Below are positions 40,988-48,266 of a stretch of 64,000 nt of DNA, one piece after another. The notes under the pieces were generated by a model that worked only from the letters and a program-made list of their open reading frames with translations, searched no databases and had not been told where the DNA came from. A program made the translations under genes and the position numbers. The first letter of the stretch is position 1. Each line of letters starts with the position of its first letter. This DNA comes from Exiguobacterium flavidum (GTDB taxonomy: Bacteria; Bacillota; Bacilli; Exiguobacteriales; Exiguobacteriaceae), in NCBI RefSeq assembly GCF_003344535.1, contig NZ_QPKS01000012.1, positions 1 through 64,000 on the forward strand, in the 5' to 3' direction.

Positions 40988-43900
40988 ATGGGCTTCCAAA
41001 AGTGGATTCGAATTTTGATACCTGAGCTGCAACTGATTGATTTCGTAAAAGAAAAAGGATTCGCGAGCAAGAAACAGCGAATCGGCAAACAGGCTCAAAC
41101 GATGGTGAGTGCTGGGGCATTGAGAACTGACTCGATTAGTGGAGGCCCACAACATGTCCCCCATTCTGTAGGAGCGGTTGGGGAAGTAGTCAAAGATGCG
41201 AAGTACGGTATAAAGCAGATGGGATTGAATCGATCGAACGAGGAACTGGATGTTATTTTTCAGGAGATCAAGCAGGAGCTGAATGCCCGGATTTTGAGAC
41301 AAGGCTCTTTCATTGATGAGCTATCAGTTGCATATAAGAGCGCATTTTTCAAGAGAGAGAAAAACAAAATCCAAAACACCATCCTTCTTGCGGGACCAGC
41401 AGGAACTGGGAAGTTTACGACAGTCGAGCTACTGGTCGACCAGCTCTATAAAAAGAAACTCGTTCCTTACAGACGGGTAACTACAATCGATTTGAAGAAT
41501 TACGCGAAAGAAGACGTTCACAGTAATTTTGTATTGGATTGTTTTGCGGCTTTTGAGTATGGGATTGGCACCGTCTGCTTTACAGGTTGGGAGAACGCTG
41601 ATGATGAGGTGTTGAAGTATATTTCTCGTCTCGTCCAGCAAGGGTTTTTCAGGACTTCAAACAGTCAAATGATCGAGGCCGCCAACTATTTTCTCATTTT
41701 TTATTGCGATGTCGATCTAAAAGAAGAGGTGCATGGGAAACTGCCTGCTGAAATAGCGAATAAAATTCCTGTTCCTATCCTGAAGGAAATACAATCTTAC
41801 GCTATTTCAGCACCACTGATGCCGAGCGATGTCGAAGCTATTTTAAAAGCGAAGCTCGAGATTGCTTCCCGTAAGCTTGAAGTTCAGACGCAGTTGAATG
41901 TCTTGATTGAACGAGAGGTGTTTGCCGGACTGGTCGAACGAATCATGATTACGAAAAAATATGGTGAAGCTATCGAGCAGCTAGTGGAGAAGGATTTTTA
42001 TAAGGGGCTTGTAGATTTAAGATCAAGAGGCCATTTACTGGTGGGGGACTTTATTCAGATTCAGTTGCAAGGGGATGATCTATCGGCAGTGAAAGGGCAA
42101 AAGACTTTCCTGTTGAAGACGATTCCATTCGTAGAAGAAGAGAAGATAGAAGACTTACTTGATGAGCTCAATCGTCTGACTGGTTTGGACGCAGTGAAAA
42201 GAGCGGTACACGAGCTGTTGGAAACGGTGAAGGCAGAGAAGATGAGGGAGGAAGCTGGACGCAGACAGTCCGGAAAAATGACGATCCACATGGTGTTCAC
42301 CGGAAATCCGGGAACTGGTAAAACAACCGTCGCAAGGCTGGTGTCGCGGATATTGAAGGCGATGGGGCTGCTTTCGCAAGGACAGCTCGTAGAAGCATCA
42401 AGGCAAGACCTGGTTGGAGAATACGTTGGATCTACTGCCCCTAAGACCAATGCACTCATTGAACAGGCGCTTGGGGGTGTCCTCTTCATTGATGAGGCGT
42501 ATTCCTTGTCACGGAATAAGCAGGATCCGTTTGGTCTGGAAGCCATTGATACTATGGTCAAGGGAATGGAGGATCACCGTGACGATCTGGTCATCGTTCT
42601 TGCGGGTTACACGAAAGAGATGGAGGAATTCCTGAAAATGAATCCTGGTCTTCAATCAAGATTCCCTTATCTTATCGAGTTCCCGGACTATTCTTCCGAA
42701 GAGATGTTCGAGATTTTGGAAGGGATGGTGAAAGCAAAAGGCTTCAAGATTGAAACAGGTCTGGAAGAAGGTCTCCTCGAGTTGTTTGATTCAAAACAGA
42801 TTTCGGGCCGTAATGATGCTGGAAACGGGCGTCTGGTCCGGAATATGTTGGAGGATGCAATTCGGAAACAGGCGGTGCGCCTGAATCAAAAAACAGGCAT
42901 ACGGGACTACGAACTTTTAGCCGCTGCAGATTTCGGCATCGCTAAGCGTCCGAGTTTTGAGCTGGAGCCGGCATTTGAAAACATTATCGGTCTCGATACC
43001 GTAAAAGAATTCATCAGAAGCTTGGAAAAACAAATTCGCGCAAATGACAAGAGGAAAAAGGCTGGGATCCGGACGGAACAAACTCAAACGCTGAATATCA
43101 TCTTCTCAGGAAATCCGGGAACTGGAAAGACTACGGTTGCGCGAATGCTCGCTGAAATGCTCAAGTCGCTGGGATTGCTGAAAAGAGGGCACTTGATTGA
43201 AGTGGACCGGAGTCAGCTCGTTGCCGAATACGTAGGACAAACAGCGGTCAAAACTACAGAAATCGTCCAATCTGCTTTAGGAGGAGTGCTATTCATCGAC
43301 GAAGCATATAGTCTGGTCGAAGAAGGGGGGCAAGGCGGAGGTTTTGGGAAAGAGGCGATTGATACTCTCGTCAGACTGATCGAAAATCATCGGCAGGACC
43401 TGGTGGTGATTTTAGCCGGATACACCGATGAAATGGAGAAGTTTTTGCGGAGCAATCCAGGGCTCGGTTCCCGCTTCCCTATGAAAATCGAATTCCCTGA
43501 CTACACAGCGGAACAACTTGTCGACATAACGAAAATCCAAGCGAAGGCAAAGGGGTTTGAGCTTGATTCGGACATGCTCGTGACATTAGCTCAATTTTAT
43601 GAAAGAAAACAGATACCAGGTAAAAACGACAGTGGCAATGGGCGTCTCGTAAGAAATATGCTGGAATCTGCCATCAGGCATCAAGCAGTCAGAATAATGG
43701 AGGACGAAAACGTCGACCAGGAACAATTGAATCTACTGGGCATCGATGATTTCGGTTTGATGAATGAACGACCGTCAGTCAATGCGCTAAAAGAACTCGA
43801 TGCGGTTGTCGGGTTGGATGAAGTCAAGATGTTCGTCCGTTCGCTATCGGCGCAGGTCGAAGTGGCGAAGAAAAGGAAAGCGATCGGTCTGCCGGACATG

Positions 43901-44587
43901 GGTGCTCAATCTTTGCACATGGTGTTCAAGGGAAACCCGGGGACCGGGAAAACTACGATTGCGCGAATCCTGGCTAAAAGGATGAAGGAGCTTGGCGTCA
44001 TCAAGCTGGACCATATCGTGGAAACGGACCGCTCTGGACTTGTAGCGGGGTATGTTGGTCAAACAGCTCTTAAAACACGCGAAGTTCTCGAGAAGGCATT
44101 AGGTGGTGTTCTGTTCATTGATGAAGCTTACGCTCTGATTGGTGAGGGACAAGACTTCGGTCAGGAAGCAATCGATACGATCGTCAAATTCATGGATGAC
44201 CATCGTGAAAATATGATTGTGATCTTGGCGGGCTATGAGGATGACATGGAAAACCTGCTAAATTCGAACGCCGGGCTACGCTCCAGATTCCCGAATGTGA
44301 TCACCTTCCCTGATTATTCAGTTGACGAGCTTGTAGAAATCAGTGTTCTTCTCCTGAAACCAAAGGGGTATGAGTTGAGTGTTGGTGGAGAAAAGGCCAT
44401 AAGAGGAGTGTTTGAAGACATGGCCGGAGAAGATTCTTCAGGAAACGGACGTCTTGCGAGAAATATTTGTGAGGCCGCCATTCGACGACATGCGTTGAGA
44501 TTAAGTGAGATGGAAGAGCCGTCTAGGGAGGATTTGACGTTGTTGACGGTCGAGGACTTTGTACAAGCGGGAGGTGTTGAAAGGTGA
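40988..44587 (+). CDS. Tandem CbbX/SpoVK-type AAA+ ATPase (three complete modules plus one degenerate)
   Basis: A 1199-aa protein. A basic N terminus (about 1-90) is followed by a ClpB-like module (about 95-350) with P-loop GPAGTGKFT but no Walker B acidic pair (FTGWENAD instead). Three CbbX-type modules of about 270 residues follow, with Walker A GNPGTGKTT near 439, 708 and 982, Walker B LFIDEAY near 500, 769 and 1043, and NPGL.SRFP and GNGRL.RN motifs in each. CbbX, SpoVK and EccA are single-module relatives that remodel proteins or act in secretion. ATG at 40988 fits GGTGGG; a GTG 12 bases upstream is possible. Its stop overlaps the next gene (GTGA). Role unknown. Confidence 0.9.
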   Translation: MGFQKWIRILIPELQLIDFVKEKGFASKKQRIGKQAQTMVSAGALRTDSISGGPQHVPHSVGAVGEVVKDAKYGIKQMGLNRSNEELDVIFQEIKQELNARILRQGSFIDELSVAYKSAFFKREKNKIQNTILLAGPAGTGKFTTVELLVDQLYKKKLVPYRRVTTIDLKNYAKEDVHSNFVLDCFAAFEYGIGTVCFTGWENADDEVLKYISRLVQQGFFRTSNSQMIEAANYFLIFYCDVDLKEEVHGKLPAEIANKIPVPILKEIQSYAISAPLMPSDVEAILKAKLEIASRKLEVQTQLNVLIEREVFAGLVERIMITKKYGEAIEQLVEKDFYKGLVDLRSRGHLLVGDFIQIQLQGDDLSAVKGQKTFLLKTIPFVEEEKIEDLLDELNRLTGLDAVKRAVHELLETVKAEKMREEAGRRQSGKMTIHMVFTGNPGTGKTTVARLVSRILKAMGLLSQGQLVEASRQDLVGEYVGSTAPKTNALIEQALGGVLFIDEAYSLSRNKQDPFGLEAIDTMVKGMEDHRDDLVIVLAGYTKEMEEFLKMNPGLQSRFPYLIEFPDYSSEEMFEILEGMVKAKGFKIETGLEEGLLELFDSKQISGRNDAGNGRLVRNMLEDAIRKQAVRLNQKTGIRDYELLAAADFGIAKRPSFELEPAFENIIGLDTVKEFIRSLEKQIRANDKRKKAGIRTEQTQTLNIIFSGNPGTGKTTVARMLAEMLKSLGLLKRGHLIEVDRSQLVAEYVGQTAVKTTEIVQSALGGVLFIDEAYSLVEEGGQGGGFGKEAIDTLVRLIENHRQDLVVILAGYTDEMEKFLRSNPGLGSRFPMKIEFPDYTAEQLVDITKIQAKAKGFELDSDMLVTLAQFYERKQIPGKNDSGNGRLVRNMLESAIRHQAVRIMEDENVDQEQLNLLGIDDFGLMNERPSVNALKELDAVVGLDEVKMFVRSLSAQVEVAKKRKAIGLPDMGAQSLHMVFKGNPGTGKTTIARILAKRMKELGVIKLDHIVETDRSGLVAGYVGQTALKTREVLEKALGGVLFIDEAYALIGEGQDFGQEAIDTIVKFMDDHRENMIVILAGYEDDMENLLNSNAGLRSRFPNVITFPDYSVDELVEISVLLLKPKGYELSVGGEKAIRGVFEDMAGEDSSGNGRLARNICEAAIRRHALRLSEMEEPSREDLTLLTVEDFVQAGGVER

Positions 44588-45021
44588 AAAAAATCATTCG
44601 AATATTGTGGGCGCTCTTCTTCTATGTCCTTCTTTTCCCTGTCTCGATTCTGATGATCGTAATCGGTCCTTTGATGTCATTCACAGATATGCTGGATGTC
44701 TATAAATTGGGGGCGCCAAGACTTGATCTTGGACTGAGCATTATTGCTATCGTTGGGTTCATTCTGTTTTTATCGATGAAGTATTCCTCTTTGAATTGGA
44801 TCTATCGTAAGTTTCCGGTCCTCTTGCCGTTTTTTCAAATGTGTTTCCTCAGCTTCATCATCATGCAAATCAGCTTGATGTTTGCGAACCTGTGGGCGGA
44901 TGACATGCTGATAGGGAAAACTGTCGCAATGGGATTGACAATCCTTACGATCGTAATCGGACGAGTCTTTTTATCCTATTGGTACTATAAGTATCCGATT
45001 AGCTATAAGATGATGCGCTAA
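44584..45021 (+). CDS. Small multi-pass membrane protein, partner of the AAA+ ATPase
   Basis: A 145-aa hydrophobic protein with about four membrane segments (roughly 5-30, 50-68, 80-100 and 108-130) and a basic C terminus. No family is recognised. GTG start overlaps the ATPase stop by 4 bases and GGAGGT lies upstream, so it is translationally coupled to the ATPase. The coupling suggests it anchors or is acted on by the ATPase. Confidence 0.82.
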   Translation: MKKIIRILWALFFYVLLFPVSILMIVIGPLMSFTDMLDVYKLGAPRLDLGLSIIAIVGFILFLSMKYSSLNWIYRKFPVLLPFFQMCFLSFIIMQISLMFANLWADDMLIGKTVAMGLTILTIVIGRVFLSYWYYKYPISYKMMR

Positions 45022-45030
45022 GGAGGAGCT

Positions 45031-45630
45031 ATGATGTTGAAGAGAGCGAATAGGAAAAAAGGAATGATTGACGGCAGGCATGATCTAACGCAGTTTGGGG
45101 AAGAAGAACAGCGGCAGGAGATCATCCCTCACGAACATAGCCATAGAAAAGTAGTTTTCTTAGGGACTATTTGTACGGTGATTTTGGCAGCAACACTAGG
45201 CATGATTTCAAACTTCTCCAGTTCAGAAGGAAGTGCCGAGGAGATGGTCGCTAATCGAATCAGTAAGTCTACCGCGGCAGGCGAGACCGTGTTTACGGAG
45301 GAGACCAATTCAGGAATCAGCGCAAGGGATTTCGAGGTCACTTTGGGGGATTCCGGGGGTGAGGCGAAAATGCTGATATGGGACTTTAACAGCGAGGATA
45401 ATGATGAAGTCCAAATCCTTATAAATGGACAGCTGATGCGAGAGAAACTCATATTGGCACACAATCCTGCAGCGCTCTCGATACCGGTTCCGAGTACGGT
45501 GACAGTAAAGGGACTAAAGGATAATGGAGCTGGTATATCGTACGCAGTCAAGTTTCCGAATGATAAAGTGACGTATTATAATGTCGTAAGCGTGAATTCG
45601 GGTAATACGTATACCGTCAAACCATTATAA
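45031..45630 (+). CDS. Single-pass membrane protein, third gene of the AAA+ operon
   Basis: A 199-aa protein: a charged cytoplasmic N terminus (about 1-43, His/Glu rich), one membrane segment (about 44-62; VVFLGTICTVILAATLGMI) and an extracytoplasmic domain with beta-rich repeats and Gly/Asn turns (about 90-199). No family is recognised. AGGAGG fits the ATG at 45031 or, with better spacing, 45034. Nine bases separate it from the previous gene. A terminator follows, closing the operon. Confidence 0.8.
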   Translation: MMLKRANRKKGMIDGRHDLTQFGEEEQRQEIIPHEHSHRKVVFLGTICTVILAATLGMISNFSSSEGSAEEMVANRISKSTAAGETVFTEETNSGISARDFEVTLGDSGGEAKMLIWDFNSEDNDEVQILINGQLMREKLILAHNPAALSIPVPSTVTVKGLKDNGAGISYAVKFPNDKVTYYNVVSVNSGNTYTVKPL

Positions 45631-45657
45631 ATGCCAGAGATGATTATTGAAGTCGAA

Positions 45658-45701
45658 GAATCTGAGTGCCCTTATTTTCCAGGGGCATTCAGATTCTTTT
45701 T
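45658..45701 (+). terminator. Terminator of the AAA+ operon
   Basis: GAATCTGA.TGCCC/GGGCA.TCAGATTC stem followed by TTTTT. Confidence 0.93.
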
Positions 45702-45770
45702 AATAAGCTCGGACTTGATAGATACTTGAAACGAAAGATAGAGGGTTTAAACAACTGGTTTTTCAAATCT

Positions 45771-45779
45771 TGCTATAAT
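45771..45779 (+). promoter_or_regulatory. Extended -10 promoter before the DUF4317 gene
   Basis: TGCTATAAT, a TGnTATAAT extended -10; no good -35 is seen. Confidence 0.5.
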
Positions 45780-45864
45780 AGGTGACATCGGAGAATTACC
45801 ATTAGTTGCTGATGCTTTTGTTACGCCAGACATGAACCTACTTAGTCAGGGAGTTGATATAGAA

Positions 45865-47058
45865 ATGAACAAAAAAGACATAGCCGACATCCGCAAACAC
45901 TTCAAAGTGGATGCCGATGCACTCAAAATCGCTGAGATCTACAACATCTATATACGGAAGGAAAGCAATGAGATCTTCTACGAGGAGAGCCGTCCCTTCC
46001 CGCTGCTCGAGAAGGAACAACAGGAGCTGTTCCTCGCGAACTTCAAGAAGGTACTCGGCGGAAAGCTCGACGCGAAGCTGTTCGAGGTGAAGTTCCAGCC
46101 GCACGAAGACGGGCAGGAAGATCATACGCAGCGCCTTCTGTATGAAGGATTGCGCGCGGAGGACTCGGAAGACTGGCAGGAGAACATGCGACAGATCGCG
46201 CTGAAGATGTTCCGCGACGTCCAGTATGAGGACGACATGGTCGTCACCTTCATCCGCGGTCAGTACTATAAGCCGACGAAACGCCACGCGGACGAGACCG
46301 ACATCGATCCGCGGGACGACGTCTATACGACGCCGCTCATCCTCAGCAGCCTGAACTCGACCGAACTGCCGAAGACGTCGCTCGTGTTCGACTACATCGA
46401 GCGCGAGTTCAAGTCGAGCCCGCTCGTCGACCCGGTCATCAAACTCGACACGCCGGTCGGCGGTTTCCTGTTCCCGTGCTTCACGGACAACGCACCGGAC
46501 GTCAATCATATCCTGTACGCGGCGCACAAGCCGAACCGGCCGGACTTCCAGTTCATCGAGAACGTGCTGAACGGTCAGGAGATCGTCACGGCCGAGGAGG
46601 ACAAGGCGGTGTTCGAGGAGGTCGTCAAGGCGGTCATCGGCGAGGAAGTGAACGCGCAGACGCTCGCGACGGTCTATGAGGAGATCAACTACCTGCTCGT
46701 CGCAGAACAAGAGAAGGAAGACGAAGAGGAGAGCACGCCGGTGCTCGACGCGCGGGAAGTCGAACGCGTGCTGAAGGCGAGCGGCGTCGAGGACGTCGAC
46801 ACTGAGCGGGTCGAACGGGCCTTCAAGCAGGTCGTCGACGACGAACGCTACGAGATGAAGGCAAGCAACATCGTCCCGAGCTACGCCTCGAAGTCGATCA
46901 AGATCAGCACGAAGGTCGCGAACATCGCGATCAGCCCGCAAGACTTGCGGTACGTCAAACAAGTCAACTACAAAGGCAAGCGCTGCCTGTTGATCGAAGT
47001 GGAAGAGGACACGGTCATCGACGGGTTCAAGCTGATCTCAGAAGACCTGATCGATTAA
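45865..47058 (+). CDS. DUF4317 family protein
   Basis: A 397-aa cytoplasmic protein that starts MNKKDIADIRKHFKVDADALKIAEIYNIYI and carries SNEIFYEESRPFPLLEKEQQELFL, recognised as DUF4317. It has an acidic middle (about 295-310) and no membrane segment. Function unknown. The ATG at 45865 fits the family; GGGAG lies somewhat far upstream. GC-rich codon use here resembles core genes, unlike the preceding operon. Confidence 0.78.
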   Translation: MNKKDIADIRKHFKVDADALKIAEIYNIYIRKESNEIFYEESRPFPLLEKEQQELFLANFKKVLGGKLDAKLFEVKFQPHEDGQEDHTQRLLYEGLRAEDSEDWQENMRQIALKMFRDVQYEDDMVVTFIRGQYYKPTKRHADETDIDPRDDVYTTPLILSSLNSTELPKTSLVFDYIEREFKSSPLVDPVIKLDTPVGGFLFPCFTDNAPDVNHILYAAHKPNRPDFQFIENVLNGQEIVTAEEDKAVFEEVVKAVIGEEVNAQTLATVYEEINYLLVAEQEKEDEEESTPVLDAREVERVLKASGVEDVDTERVERAFKQVVDDERYEMKASNIVPSYASKSIKISTKVANIAISPQDLRYVKQVNYKGKRCLLIEVEEDTVIDGFKLISEDLID

Positions 47059-47092
47059 ACGACAAATAAACTGTCAGGGAGGTTCGAATACT

Positions 47093-48184
47093 ATGTCGAC
47101 TCACCACATCTCATATGCACAACTGCTCCATCGCCTGGAGACGTCCGCGCTCACCCGCAACGAGAACGGCGTCGAGACGGTCATCAAGCCGATACCGGAT
47201 TCAGACACGAAAGGAACGCTCGACCCGCGCGTGCTTGACGTCGTCCTGAGACAACGTAGTGAGGAACCGGCAACTGAAGCGGAAACGGCGTTTTCGATCG
47301 AAGCGATCCGCGCGCAGATGGGCTGGCCGAATCAGGATGTCACGACGAGCGCCATCCGTATTCGGTCGCTCGTCCTGGACGGTGAGAAGGGAAACATCCC
47401 GGTGCGGGTCTATGCGCCGAAAGCGGACGAGCTCCTGCCGGGCGTCATCTTCTTCCACGGCGGCGGATTCTTCGGCGGCGACCTCGAGACGGTCGAACAT
47501 CCATGCAAGGCACTGGCGGAAAAGGCGAACGCGGTCGTCGTCTCGGTCGATTACCGTCTGGCGCCGGAACACCCCTTCCCGGCAGGACTCGAGGATTGCT
47601 TCGAGGCGGTCAAATGGGTCCATCGGCATGCGGAGGGGCTCGGCATCGCTAAAGAAAAAATCGCGGTGGCCGGAGACAGCGCCGGCGGGAACTTTGCCGC
47701 TGTCTGCGCCATCCTCGATCAGGAACAAGGAACGGACATGATCAAGTACCAGGCGCTGATCTATCCGGTCGTCAATCTCGGGTCGATCGAGACGGACGAT
47801 TACAGATGGAGTCTCGCGCAATATGACATACACGAGCATGATGAGCTGATCCGGGGCATCGTCTTGTCGCTCGGGGAGTCGGCCGACCTGTTCAACGACA
47901 TCTACCTGCAAGGAAAAACGGACGTGACGAATCCCTTTGTCTCTCCGTTATTCCATGCTAAAATGAAAGGGCTTCCAGATGCGCTCATCGTCACGGCGGA
48001 GTATGACTACCTGCGACTTGAAGGCGAGGCCTACGCAAGGAAACTCGCGCGGGCCGGCGTCGAGACACGGATCGTCCAGTACAGAGGGATGGACCATGCG
48101 TTCATCGATAAGCTCGGCGAGTACCCGCAAGCAGAGGATTGCATGAACGAAATCGCAAAAGGGCTCAAGCGCGTCTTCGGATGA
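47093..48184 (+). CDS. Alpha/beta-hydrolase, hormone-sensitive-lipase family esterase
   Basis: A 363-aa carboxylesterase. The oxyanion-hole motif HGGGF is at 122, the nucleophile Ser196 lies in GDSAGG, and Asp305 and His335 complete the triad (TAEYDYLR, GMDHAF). About 110 N-terminal residues form the cap. Family members act on short-chain esters. AGGGAGG precedes the ATG. It lies upstream of the GH3 gene, so a joint role in removing acyl groups from glycosides is possible but unproven. Confidence 0.92.
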   Translation: MSTHHISYAQLLHRLETSALTRNENGVETVIKPIPDSDTKGTLDPRVLDVVLRQRSEEPATEAETAFSIEAIRAQMGWPNQDVTTSAIRIRSLVLDGEKGNIPVRVYAPKADELLPGVIFFHGGGFFGGDLETVEHPCKALAEKANAVVVSVDYRLAPEHPFPAGLEDCFEAVKWVHRHAEGLGIAKEKIAVAGDSAGGNFAAVCAILDQEQGTDMIKYQALIYPVVNLGSIETDDYRWSLAQYDIHEHDELIRGIVLSLGESADLFNDIYLQGKTDVTNPFVSPLFHAKMKGLPDALIVTAEYDYLRLEGEAYARKLARAGVETRIVQYRGMDHAFIDKLGEYPQAEDCMNEIAKGLKRVFG

Positions 48185-48200
48185 TTTCGCGCGGAATTTT

Positions 48201-48216
48201 TCGAAAGCGCTTTCGA
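48201..48216. promoter_or_regulatory. Candidate cre site (catabolite repression)
   Basis: TCGAAAGCGCTTTCGA, a perfect palindrome matching the CcpA cre core (GAAAGCGCTTTC), 50 bp before the GH3 start. Confidence 0.7.
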
Positions 48217-48266
48217 TAACTGACAGGACTGGTTTATCACGAATTTGAATCTAAGGAGATGACGGG

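Noticed and set aside
40988-45630. Assignment of the AAA+ operon to type VII secretion or sporulation
   Set aside because: No EssC/EccC ATPase, WXG100 gene or sporulation gene is nearby; similarity to EccA and SpoVK is at the module level only.
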